A stretch of 64,000 bases of DNA from an uncultured Pelagibacteraceae bacterium. GTDB lineage: Bacteria > Pseudomonadota > Alphaproteobacteria > Pelagibacterales > Pelagibacteraceae. The notes below the pieces were generated by a model that had not been told where the DNA came from, did not search any database, and worked only from the letters and a program-made list of their open reading frames with translations. The DNA lies in the NCBI GenBank assembly GCA_902573425.1, contig CACGJO010000001.1, forward strand, positions 300,673 to 364,672, read 5' to 3'. This document shows positions 1-7,863 of this stretch, in pieces. The stretch's first letter is position 1. The number at the start of each line of letters is the position of its first letter. Position numbers and translations under genes: made by a program.

Positions 1-1758
1 TACTCCAAAAAATTAAGAAAAAAAATTGGTAGTGATAAAGTTGAATGTTATTTTGATGGAGATCTTGAGGCGAAAGGAAAAAAGTTTTTTAGTACCGGAG
101 ATTTAGCAGTCTCAAATAACGATGAATTTTTAGCTTTTTCGGTTGATGATAAAGGTGGAGAGTATTTTACAATATTTGTTAGAAGAATAGCGGACAATAA
201 AATAATTGAGAAGATTGAAGACACGGCTGGCGGAATTGTATGGTCATATGATGATAAATCTTTTTTTTATAGAAAACATGATAGTCAAAAAAGACCAAGA
301 CAAATTTTACAACACAGATTGGGCTCGCCAAGCACTGAGGATATTTTAATTTTTGAGGAAAAAGATGAAAGATTTACGTGTTCCATAGATACAACTTCTT
401 GTGAAAAATATTATACGATTGAAACAAGTGAGCATACCACGAGTGAAACATACTATTTTCATAAAGACGAAAAAAAATTTGAACCAAAATTAGTTTTAAA
501 AAGAGAAGATGGAATTCTTTACAGTTTAGATAGTTTTGATGGCTTCTGGTATATACATACAAATAAAGATGCTGAAGATTTTAAAATTTTAAGATGTCCT
601 AACAATAAAATGAATGATTGGAAAGATTTTGTACCAGCTAAAAGTGGAACGTTAATAGGTGGATTAACTTTTTTAAATAAATGGATAATTAGGTCAGAAA
701 TCTCGAACGCCTTATCAAAAGTTTATGTAAGAAACATTGAAACAGGTACAGAAGAAGAATTAATTTTTAGTGACGAAAAAGTAATTTCACCGGGAATTTC
801 ACTTATGCAAAAAGATAAAAATACTGATTTGATAAGGATTGGTTATGAATCTCCTAAAACTCCCTCTCGAACTTACGAATATAATATTAGAACAAAAGAA
901 AAAAAAATTGTTAAAGAACAAATAGTTCCCTCTGGACATAATAGAGATGACTATGTTGTGGAACGTCTTGAGTGTGATAGTCATGATGGTCAGAAAATTC
1001 CAATGACCATTACTTATCACAAAAAAACAAAAATAGATGGTAGTGCACATGTTTTGTTATATGGGTATGGGAGTTATGGAAGTTCCATGTGGCCTGCTTT
1101 CTCAACATCAAAATTTTCTTTAATAGATAGAGATATAATTTGGGTAACTTGTCATATTCGTGGCGGTATGGAACGTGGAATGAAATGGTGGCGTGATGGA
1201 AAAATGATGAATAAAAAAAATACTTTTAAAGATTTTATAAGTTGTGCCAATTTCCTAATAGAAAAAAAATATACAAGCGAAAAAAAAATAATTGCGTTTG
1301 GTGGAAGCGCAGGAGGTCTTCTTGTAGGAAATGTAGTTAATCAAATTCCACATTTACTTCTTGGCGCCATAATGGCTGTTCCGTTCGTTGATAATCTTAC
1401 AACAAACATGGATCACTCGTTACCCTTAACAGTTGGAGAACTTAGAGAGTTTGGTGACGCAAAAAATAATAAAGATCATTTCGAATACATACGTTCATAT
1501 GCTCCTTATGATAATATTGAAAAAAAAGACTATCCAAATATTTTAATTACCACTTCATTATCTGACTCGAGAGTTCTGTTTGACGAACCGGCAAAGTTCT
1601 GCGCTAAACTTCGTACTAAAACTACTGGAAATAATCTATTATTGCTTAAAACTGAAATGGAAGCTGGCCATGGCAGCAGAACAGGTAGAAAAAATATTAT
1701 CGAAGATATAGCTTTTGATTACGCATTTGCACTTAAAATATCAGGAAAACTCAGCTAG
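1..1758 (+). CDS. ptrB: Oligopeptidase B (S9A serine peptidase), 5' end outside window
   Basis: The reading frame is open from the first base, so the N-terminus lies upstream of the window; 585 codons are visible. The family cleaves short peptides after basic residues. The C-terminal alpha/beta-hydrolase domain is complete: the nucleophile serine is in GGSAGG (codon 1306-1308), the acid is the Asp of DSRVLFDEPAKF (codon 1564-1566) and the base is the His of AGHGSR (codon 1669-1671). RGGMERGMKWW is also typical of the family. The part before it is the beta-propeller. The stop overlaps the convergent lipoprotein gene by 4 bases. Identification is firm; only the N-terminus is unseen. Confidence 0.92.
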   Translation, partial: YSKKLRKKIGSDKVECYFDGDLEAKGKKFFSTGDLAVSNNDEFLAFSVDDKGGEYFTIFVRRIADNKIIEKIEDTAGGIVWSYDDKSFFYRKHDSQKRPRQILQHRLGSPSTEDILIFEEKDERFTCSIDTTSCEKYYTIETSEHTTSETYYFHKDEKKFEPKLVLKREDGILYSLDSFDGFWYIHTNKDAEDFKILRCPNNKMNDWKDFVPAKSGTLIGGLTFLNKWIIRSEISNALSKVYVRNIETGTEEELIFSDEKVISPGISLMQKDKNTDLIRIGYESPKTPSRTYEYNIRTKEKKIVKEQIVPSGHNRDDYVVERLECDSHDGQKIPMTITYHKKTKIDGSAHVLLYGYGSYGSSMWPAFSTSKFSLIDRDIIWVTCHIRGGMERGMKWWRDGKMMNKKNTFKDFISCANFLIEKKYTSEKKIIAFGGSAGGLLVGNVVNQIPHLLLGAIMAVPFVDNLTTNMDHSLPLTVGELREFGDAKNNKDHFEYIRSYAPYDNIEKKDYPNILITTSLSDSRVLFDEPAKFCAKLRTKTTGNNLLLLKTEMEAGHGSRTGRKNIIEDIAFDYAFALKISGKLS

Positions 1759-2051
1759 AAACAATTTTTGCTATTAAAAGCAACTACTATATTTTTTTGA
1801 TCTATTTCAAACCTTCTCTCACATTTAATTTTAAACTTTGATTCATAGTAAATTAATATTTTATTTTTGTTATTCAATAACTCTACAGAATCAGGTTTTC
1901 CAAACTCTATTTTTAATTCCGACTCAGTTTTCTTTAAAAATTTACTGAGTTTTTTTGTTTCTTTTTCTGAGGCTTTATCAACCTTGTCTGTAACTGTTTT
2001 ACAACCTGAGATTAGAAAAAATATAAAAATTACACTTAAAAAAAATTTCAT
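1755..2051 (-). CDS. Small predicted lipoprotein of unknown function
   Basis: The 98-residue product starts with a hydrophobic signal and a lipobox (LISGC, Cys at about residue 17), so it should be a lipid-anchored envelope protein. A Lys/Glu-rich linker is followed by a short domain (EFGKPDSVELLNNKNKILIY) recalling the BamE/SmpA-like small lipoprotein fold; that resemblance is by eye only. It ends inside the stop region of the upstream peptidase gene. A 5-bp-arm inverted repeat, ATTGC-TTT-GCAAT at 2072-2084, lies in its leader. I do not recognise a specific family. Confidence 0.65.
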   Translation of the reverse strand: MKFFLSVIFIFFLISGCKTVTDKVDKASEKETKKLSKFLKKTESELKIEFGKPDSVELLNNKNKILIYYESKFKIKCERRFEIDQKNIVVAFNSKNCF

Positions 2052-2210
2052 TTCTGCTTTTCAGTTTTTGCATTGCTTTGCAATCAATTGTTCAAATATA
2101 ACAAAATAAGTTATAAACAACATACAACTTTAAATTTAAACTAAACTTATTTTGAACTTTTTAAATCTCTGAAAAGCATTATAAATTAACAAAAAAACAG
2201 GAGAAAATCT

Positions 2211-3569
2211 ATGATGGACAAATATTTTGAGTATAGAAAACATAAGACCAATTTTAAAACAGAAGTAATTGCCGGCGTAACCACTTTTTTAACAATGGCT
2301 TATATAATGTTTTTAAATCCTTTTATTCTTTCCGGTGAATTTGCAGGAACCGAAAAGGGTTTTTTTGATTTCGGAGGAGTGTTCACTGCAACAATAGTCG
2401 CTACAGCGATTGCATGTTTCATAATGGCATTCTACGGTAAAACTTGGCCAGTAGGATTGGCACCAGGCATGGGTATCAATGCCTTTATTGCTTTTGGAGT
2501 TGTTGGTGGAATGAAATATACTCCAGCAGAAGCGCTTGCAACAGTTTTAGTTGCAGGTATTTTTTTCTTAGCAATTTCATTAACACCGATTAGAGCATGG
2601 ATTATTAACTCTATACCAAAAAGTTTAAAACTTGGTATAGGAGCTGGTATAGGTCTCTTTCTTGCTATTATTGGTTTAGAAATAATGGGCGTTGTCGGAG
2701 ATCATCCTGTAACTTTAGTTACTCTTGGTGATATCAAAAATCCAATTGTTTTATTGGGTTGTCTTGCTTTTGTTGCAATGATTGTTTTAGAAAAAATGAA
2801 AGTAAGAGGAAATATCATTATAGGTATTTTGTTTTTTAGTTTATTAGCTTGGTTACCTATGTGGGAGTGGACTGGTTCCACAATAAAAGACGGTGCATCT
2901 CTTGCTAGGTTTAACGGAATCTTTTCTGCACCCCCATCCATGAGTTATCTTTTTGATGCGTTTGAGGGTATTAGCACTGGAAAAGTTTTTGCAGCAAGTG
3001 GAATTACTGTAATATTTACTCTTTTCTTTATAGACTTTTTTGATACAGCAGGAACATTAACTTCTGTGGCAAATGTATCTGGAAAAGTAGATAGCAAAGG
3101 AAAAGTAAAAGACATTGAAAAAGCTATGTTGGCAGACAGTGTTGGAACAGTTGCTGGAAGTCTTGTAGGAACTTCAACAGTTACAAGTTATGTAGAGTCT
3201 GGAGCTGGGGTTAAGGCTGGTGGCAGAACAGGAATGACATCGTTGGTAATTGGTGTTTTATTTCTTTTGTGCTTAGGATTTGCACCTCTTGCAACAAGCT
3301 TACCAAAAGAAATAGATGGTGCTGCACTTGTTTATGTTGCTGTTCTTTTTGTAAGAAATATTACAGATATTGAATGGAATGACATCGCAGAATCGGCTCC
3401 TGCAGTCCTTGCAATGATTACTATGCCTTTAACATATAGTATCAGCAATGGTATAGCTTTGGCATTTATAGCTTATGCTCTTATAAAATTATTTAGTGGT
3501 AATGCTGCTAAAACTCATCCAGCAATTTGGTTGGTTGCCGTTCTAAGTGTAATAAGTTTCTCAGTTTAA
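2211..3569 (+). CDS. NCS2/AzgA-type purine permease
   Basis: This 452-residue polytopic membrane protein has the AzgA-branch start (KTEVIAGVTTFLTMAYIMFLNP) and the signatures GLAPGMGINAF and FFDTAGTLTSVAN of adenine/guanine/hypoxanthine permeases. It probably imports purine bases with a cation. The ATG is chosen because AGGAG lies about 8 bases upstream. The gene converges on a purine phosphoribosyltransferase gene, with a shared terminator between them, which supports a purine-salvage role: import, then conversion to nucleotide. The exact base transported cannot be read from the sequence. No purine-riboswitch-like structure was seen in the 160-base leader. Confidence 0.9.
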   Translation: MMDKYFEYRKHKTNFKTEVIAGVTTFLTMAYIMFLNPFILSGEFAGTEKGFFDFGGVFTATIVATAIACFIMAFYGKTWPVGLAPGMGINAFIAFGVVGGMKYTPAEALATVLVAGIFFLAISLTPIRAWIINSIPKSLKLGIGAGIGLFLAIIGLEIMGVVGDHPVTLVTLGDIKNPIVLLGCLAFVAMIVLEKMKVRGNIIIGILFFSLLAWLPMWEWTGSTIKDGASLARFNGIFSAPPSMSYLFDAFEGISTGKVFAASGITVIFTLFFIDFFDTAGTLTSVANVSGKVDSKGKVKDIEKAMLADSVGTVAGSLVGTSTVTSYVESGAGVKAGGRTGMTSLVIGVLFLLCLGFAPLATSLPKEIDGAALVYVAVLFVRNITDIEWNDIAESAPAVLAMITMPLTYSISNGIALAFIAYALIKLFSGNAAKTHPAIWLVAVLSVISFSV

Positions 3570-3583
3570 ATTTTTCAAAACTT

Positions 3584-3618
3584 AAAGGGGCTAGAATATT
3601 TTTCTAGCCCCTTTTTTT
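3584..3618. terminator. Bidirectional intrinsic terminator between purine permease and phosphoribosyltransferase
   Basis: The stem AAAGGGGCTAG pairs with CTAGCCCCTTT (11 bp, extendable by two A-T pairs), with an A run on one side and an eight-T run on the other, so it can terminate from both directions. The TAG stop codon of the minus-strand gene (3604-3606) lies inside the stem. Confidence 0.9.
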
Positions 3619-4131
3619 TATATTGTTTTTTAATTCTTCTATCCTTATTTCTTCATACTTTTCAAATGGCTGAACAATCCATGGATTATCTTTTAATGTA
3701 ACAGCACAAAAATCAGGATTGAAAGTCGATTTAGCCTTTTTCCATAAAACCGCAGTTTTTATTGATTTGATTTTTCCTTTAAGTGGCGGGTATTTTCTGA
3801 GCCAATCTATACTTCTGTTTAAAGTAATGCCAGTATCAGATAGGTCATCACATAGAAGTAGATTTCCTCCCATATTTTGAACGGTTGAGCTCATTTCTCT
3901 AGAGAAAGTTAATTCCCCTTGTTTATCCTCAATACCTTTTCCAGAATAAGACTCTACAGCTAAGTAGGCACACTTTATTTTAAAAACTCTACTTAAAACG
4001 TCGATAATGGGTGCTGCGCCTCTCATTATTCCAATAAGAAGATCAGGTTTATATTTTTCATGAATTTGAATTGCCAATTTCTCCACAATAGAATTATATT
4101 CGTCCCAAGAGATGAAAAGTTTTTCTGCCAT
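3604..4131 (-). CDS. Purine phosphoribosyltransferase (Gpt/Hpt-like)
   Basis: The 175-residue product has the PRPP-binding loop LLLCDDLSDTGITL and an upstream MRGAAPIIDVLSR segment, the pattern of type I phosphoribosyltransferases of the xanthine/hypoxanthine-guanine group. It would convert a free purine base plus PRPP to the nucleoside monophosphate in the cytoplasm. Its position opposite an AzgA-type permease supports purine salvage. Whether it prefers guanine, xanthine or hypoxanthine is not decidable here. The stop codon lies within the terminator hairpin shared with the permease gene. Confidence 0.85.
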   Translation of the reverse strand: MAEKLFISWDEYNSIVEKLAIQIHEKYKPDLLIGIMRGAAPIIDVLSRVFKIKCAYLAVESYSGKGIEDKQGELTFSREMSSTVQNMGGNLLLCDDLSDTGITLNRSIDWLRKYPPLKGKIKSIKTAVLWKKAKSTFNPDFCAVTLKDNPWIVQPFEKYEEIRIEELKNNIKKRG

Positions 4132-4174
4132 ATAAAAAATTAAATCATTTTATTGTAGAAGTAAATGAAGGAAT

Positions 4175-4792
4175 TTAATATTGAACTGGTTCATTATCTA
4201 CTGAATACCACAAAGCCATAACTGCAAGAGTACAATAAGGAGAAAATTTTTTCTGTAACTTGCTAACAAAGGTTTTTGGAGGGAGGTATTTCTTTTTATA
4301 ATTATTTGAAATTGCTCTAAGTAATCCTATATCTTGTACTGGCCATATATTTGGTCTGTTATAGAAAAAAATTAAAACCATTTCAGCTGACCATCTTCCT
4401 ATTTGTCTTAAGGATGATAAATAAATAATAGCTTCTTCATCGGTCATTTTCTTTATCAATTTGGGGTTGAAAGATTTATCTAAAATTTTTTGTGCCAAAC
4501 TTTTAATACCAATCGCTTTCATTTTACTTAATCCACATTTTTTTAGGTCTTGAATAGATAGCTTTTGGACAGTTTTTGGATTTATTTTATTTTTACATTT
4601 TTTTTCAAATTTTGAAAATACTGAGTCTGCTGCTGCTACTGATATTTGTTGAGAAATAATTGAACGTGTTAACGAATAAAAAAAATTATTCCTAGTGGTT
4701 AAATGACCTTTGTAAGATTTAATTAGTTTAGAAATTACTTTATCTTTCTTTATCAAATAGCTTCTAGATTTATTCCACCACTTAGGTTTCAT
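4175..4792 (-). CDS. DNA-3-methyladenine glycosylase II (AlkA-like HhH-GPD)
   Basis: The 205-residue product carries ITRSIISQQISVAAADSVF followed by the helix-hairpin-helix/GPD core LRQIGRWSAEMVLIF and PVQDIGLLRAI, whose Asp is the catalytic residue of AlkA-type glycosylases. It removes alkylated bases from DNA to start base-excision repair. It lacks the N-terminal domain of E. coli AlkA, as in the shorter members of the family. The 5' end overlaps the end of the EamA transporter gene by 11 bases, so the two are probably co-transcribed. Confidence 0.87.
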   Translation of the reverse strand: MKPKWWNKSRSYLIKKDKVISKLIKSYKGHLTTRNNFFYSLTRSIISQQISVAAADSVFSKFEKKCKNKINPKTVQKLSIQDLKKCGLSKMKAIGIKSLAQKILDKSFNPKLIKKMTDEEAIIYLSSLRQIGRWSAEMVLIFFYNRPNIWPVQDIGLLRAISNNYKKKYLPPKTFVSKLQKKFSPYCTLAVMALWYSVDNEPVQY

Positions 4793-5666
4793 ATCTTGGT
4801 GGGACCACTTGTTTTTTGAGTATTTGCTCTCTTCTAAAAATTATGTATGTTCCAACAACTATAAATGCTGCACCAATTAATGTAGTTAGTTTTAGAGCCT
4901 CTCCAAATATGAAATATCCAGCAGAAGCAGCAAAAACGAGTGACAAGTATTTGATAGGAGTTACAAGACCTGTATCTGCCATTCTCAGAGACTGAGTTAG
5001 TAAAATATTTGCATATCCTCCTGCTAAACCTAATACTACAAATAAAAAAGTCTCATATAAGGATGGCATTATCCAACCATTAACTATAGTTGCTAAGCCA
5101 ATTAACATTGACAACAGTGAAAAATAAAAAGCTATTAAATAATTTGGTTCAGTTTTTGAAAGTGATTTAATAGATAAAGCAACCTGAGCAAAACCAAAAG
5201 CAAAAATTAAAGGCATAAAATAAAATAAATTAAATTCATGAAAGGTTGGTTTAATAATAATTAATCCACCAATAATCCCAAGAATAATTGCTGAAATTCT
5301 AGTCATTCTTATTTTTTCACCAAGAAAAAGTGAAGATAAAATAGTTACAAAAACAGGACCCAAAAAAGTTAGTGATATACAATCGGCAAGCGGTACGTTT
5401 CTAATTCCAATAAACAAAGCAACAATTGCTATTGCACCCCATATTGCTCTCCAAGCATGTAATCCTGGCCTTTTTGTTTTATAAAAAGTAAAAACTTTCT
5501 TACGAGGAATTAATAGAATTATTGGGATCATACCAAAAGCAAATCTCATAAAAAGAACTTGACCAAATGGTGCGTCTTTTAAATATTTTACAATTATATC
5601 CATGATACTGAAACAAGCGACACTAGCTATCATGTAAATAATTGCTAATTGAGATTTTGAGAGCAT
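4782..5666 (-). CDS. DMT-superfamily EamA-type transporter
   Basis: The 294-residue product has about ten hydrophobic segments in two EamA repeats; VPLADCISLTFLGPVFVTILSSLFLGE is typical of repeat one and PIKYLSLVFAASAGYFIFGE of repeat two. Members export or import small metabolites such as amino acids; the substrate here is unknown. The gene is divergent from msrA across about 47 bases and runs into the AlkA-like gene with an 11-base overlap. Confidence 0.85.
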   Translation of the reverse strand: MLSKSQLAIIYMIASVACFSIMDIIVKYLKDAPFGQVLFMRFAFGMIPIILLIPRKKVFTFYKTKRPGLHAWRAIWGAIAIVALFIGIRNVPLADCISLTFLGPVFVTILSSLFLGEKIRMTRISAIILGIIGGLIIIKPTFHEFNLFYFMPLIFAFGFAQVALSIKSLSKTEPNYLIAFYFSLLSMLIGLATIVNGWIMPSLYETFLFVVLGLAGGYANILLTQSLRMADTGLVTPIKYLSLVFAASAGYFIFGEALKLTTLIGAAFIVVGTYIIFRREQILKKQVVPPRYET

Positions 5667-5713
5667 TTTACCACCTTTAAATTATTGAAATAACATATTA
5701 GAATTTTAAAAAA

Positions 5714-6166
5714 ATGAAAACTGCTTATTTTAGTCTAGGTTGCTTTTGGTCCCCTCAATTGGAATTTGAAAAAGTTGAAGGGGTAAAAAAAGCTGAGGTT
5801 GGATATTGTGGAGGAGATGATCCGAACACGACTTATGAAAAAGTTTGTTCTGGATCTACAAATCATGCTGAAACGGTCAAAGTAGATTATGATGAAAAAT
5901 TAATCTCTTATGATGATTTAGTAAGATTTTTTTTTAAAATTCATGACCCTACACAACTAAATAAACAGGGACCAGATGTTGGAACCCAATATAGATCAGA
6001 AATTTTTTATACAGATGAAAACCAGAAGAAAATTGCAGAAAAAATTAAAAATGAGTTTAATAATAAGTTTAAAGGTAAAGTTGTTACGAAAGTATCAAAA
6101 GAGAAACTCTACCAACCTGCTGAGGAATATCATCAATACTATTTGAAAAGAAAGAATTTTATATGA
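5714..6166 (+). CDS. msrA: Peptide methionine sulfoxide reductase A
   Basis: The 150-residue product has the catalytic motif GCFW (Cys about residue 10), then GYCGGDDPNTTYEKVCSG and a QYRSEIFY segment, all diagnostic of MsrA. It reduces the S-epimer of methionine sulfoxide in oxidised proteins. It is a short member without the C-terminal extension of some homologues. It overlaps the following sulfurtransferase gene by 4 bases (ATGA), indicating translational coupling. Confidence 0.95.
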   Translation: MKTAYFSLGCFWSPQLEFEKVEGVKKAEVGYCGGDDPNTTYEKVCSGSTNHAETVKVDYDEKLISYDDLVRFFFKIHDPTQLNKQGPDVGTQYRSEIFYTDENQKKIAEKIKNEFNNKFKGKVVTKVSKEKLYQPAEEYHQYYLKRKNFI

Positions 6167-7002
6167 ATTTAGTATCTACTGATTGGCTTGATCAAAATTT
6201 AAATAAAGTAAAAATATTTGATGCAAGTTGGCATATGCCAACTTCTAAAAGAAATTCCAAAAAAGAATACGAACAAAAACATATTAAGGGTGCTATTTTC
6301 TGGGATGTCGATGAACACTCAGATAAGGATTCGCCGTACCCACACATGATGTCAAATTCAGATTATTGGACAAGGATGCTTTGGTCTTTCGCAGTTAAAA
6401 ACGAAGATCACATCGTTGTTTATGATTATAGTGATACTTATAGTTCATGTAGATTATGGTTTGCCCTGAAATATTTTGGTCATAAAAAAGTTTCAGTTTT
6501 AGATGGCGGAATGAAAAAGTGGTTAGCTGAAAATAGATCTACAGATAATAAAATAGACGAAGATTTAGGAAAATTTAGTAATATAGATAAATTAAATCCA
6601 GAAAATAAATATAAAGTAAAAGAAAAAACTGATTTGATAAAAAATAAAAAACAAATTGATGAAAACTTAAAAAAAAATCAGTTTCAAACAGTTGATGCTA
6701 GAAGTCGTGAAAGATTTGAAGGAAAAATTGATGAGCCTAGATCGGGACTTAGAAGAGGCTGTATTGTTGGATCAAAAAATCTACCTTTCAAAGATTGTAT
6801 AAATTCTGAAACAAACACTTTTAAGTCCAAAGATGAGTTAAGTAAGATTTTTATTGAAAATAATATAGATATTTCTAAGCCAATTGTTTTTACATGCGGC
6901 TCAGGAATGACTGCGTGTGTTTTAGGTATGGCATATTCTATCATTAGTGGTAAAAGTGCAGTTGTTTATGATGGCTCTTGGTCAGAATATGGAAAAATAT
7001 GA
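6163..7002 (+). CDS. sseA: Two-domain sulfurtransferase (3-mercaptopyruvate sulfurtransferase type)
   Basis: The 279-residue product is a tandem rhodanese. The N-terminal, inactive domain includes DVDEHSDKDSPYPHM. The C-terminal domain carries the active loop CGSGMTA with the nucleophile Cys at codon 6895-6897. CGSGxT is the loop of mercaptopyruvate sulfurtransferases rather than thiosulfate-specific rhodaneses. It would move sulfur to thiol or cyanide acceptors. It is coupled to msrA at its start and to the RND adaptor gene at its end, both by ATGA overlaps. Confidence 0.9.
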   Translation: MNLVSTDWLDQNLNKVKIFDASWHMPTSKRNSKKEYEQKHIKGAIFWDVDEHSDKDSPYPHMMSNSDYWTRMLWSFAVKNEDHIVVYDYSDTYSSCRLWFALKYFGHKKVSVLDGGMKKWLAENRSTDNKIDEDLGKFSNIDKLNPENKYKVKEKTDLIKNKKQIDENLKKNQFQTVDARSRERFEGKIDEPRSGLRRGCIVGSKNLPFKDCINSETNTFKSKDELSKIFIENNIDISKPIVFTCGSGMTACVLGMAYSIISGKSAVVYDGSWSEYGKI

Positions 7003-7862
7003 AAAGATCTAAGAAAGTTACAATTGGAATTTTAATATTCTTCGTAATAGTTGCTACCGTAATTGGAGGTAGAACTGCTATGGGGGTTTACTTTAAAAAG
7101 AAATTTGGAAAAAGACCGCCGCCAGGAGTAGTGGTTGAAATAGTTCAGGTAAAAGAATTTAGTAAAACAATTGAAAGTTATTGTACTGCTTTGAGCAGCA
7201 AAACAACTTCTTTTAAAATTAAAAAAAGTGAATTATTAGAACCATTAAAATTTAAAGCTGCAAAAAAAGGAGATATAATTGCAAAATTACAAGATAAAAA
7301 TATTATTGCACCTTTTTCGGGCACTGTTGGTACACGAGGTATAAGTTCATCAATATTGGGCACGGACTCAATAATGCTTACGCTTGATGACTCTAAAAAG
7401 ATATTATGCGATTTACAAATTCCTGAGATTTTTGCTGCTAAATTAAAAAAAGGGTTAAGAGTCAATGCAAAATTTTTAGCATATAAAGATAAATTGTATA
7501 ATGGTGTTATTCTTTCTCGTACTTCAAGGGTTGATGCACAAACTAGAAGTATATTAGCCAGAGCACAGATCAACAATAAAGACCTTGAAATTTTACCTGG
7601 ATCTTTACTTGATATTGAGCTTCTTTATGACGAAAAAGAAGCCATTTCAGTAGTTGATACTAGTATTATTTTCGAAGACGAAAAAAAATTCGTCTATAAA
7701 ATTTTAGAAAATAATAAAATTCAAAAAACAGAAGTAACTACAGGAATTCGAAAAGATGGAAACCTTGAAATCATTGAAGGCCTAAATACAGACGATAAAA
7801 TAGTAAAAGAAGGTTTGGCAAGACTAGCGGACGGAATGATTGTAAGACCAATACTAAAATAA
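6999..7862 (+). CDS. RND-pump periplasmic adaptor (membrane fusion protein) lacking the helical hairpin
   Basis: I use the ATG at 6999, which overlaps the upstream stop as ATGA, over a TTG seven codons earlier. The 287-residue product has an N-terminal membrane anchor (residues about 7-22), a split lipoyl domain (KKGDIIAKLQ then IIAPFSGTVG), a beta-barrel part (DLQIPEIFAAKLKKGL) and a C-terminal membrane-proximal domain. The two lipoyl halves meet at about residues 97-103 with essentially no alpha-helical hairpin between them, whereas standard AcrA-type adaptors have a long one there. The downstream RND gene makes adaptor function likely; contact with a TolC-type channel must differ. Confidence 0.85.
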   Translation: MKRSKKVTIGILIFFVIVATVIGGRTAMGVYFKKKFGKRPPPGVVVEIVQVKEFSKTIESYCTALSSKTTSFKIKKSELLEPLKFKAAKKGDIIAKLQDKNIIAPFSGTVGTRGISSSILGTDSIMLTLDDSKKILCDLQIPEIFAAKLKKGLRVNAKFLAYKDKLYNGVILSRTSRVDAQTRSILARAQINNKDLEILPGSLLDIELLYDEKEAISVVDTSIIFEDEKKFVYKILENNKIQKTEVTTGIRKDGNLEIIEGLNTDDKIVKEGLARLADGMIVRPILK

Positions 7863-7863
7863 T

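Noticed and set aside
2052..2210. Possible purine riboswitch before the NCS2 permease
   Set aside because: The leader shows no three-way-junction core, only AT-rich sequence and an ordinary Shine-Dalgarno.
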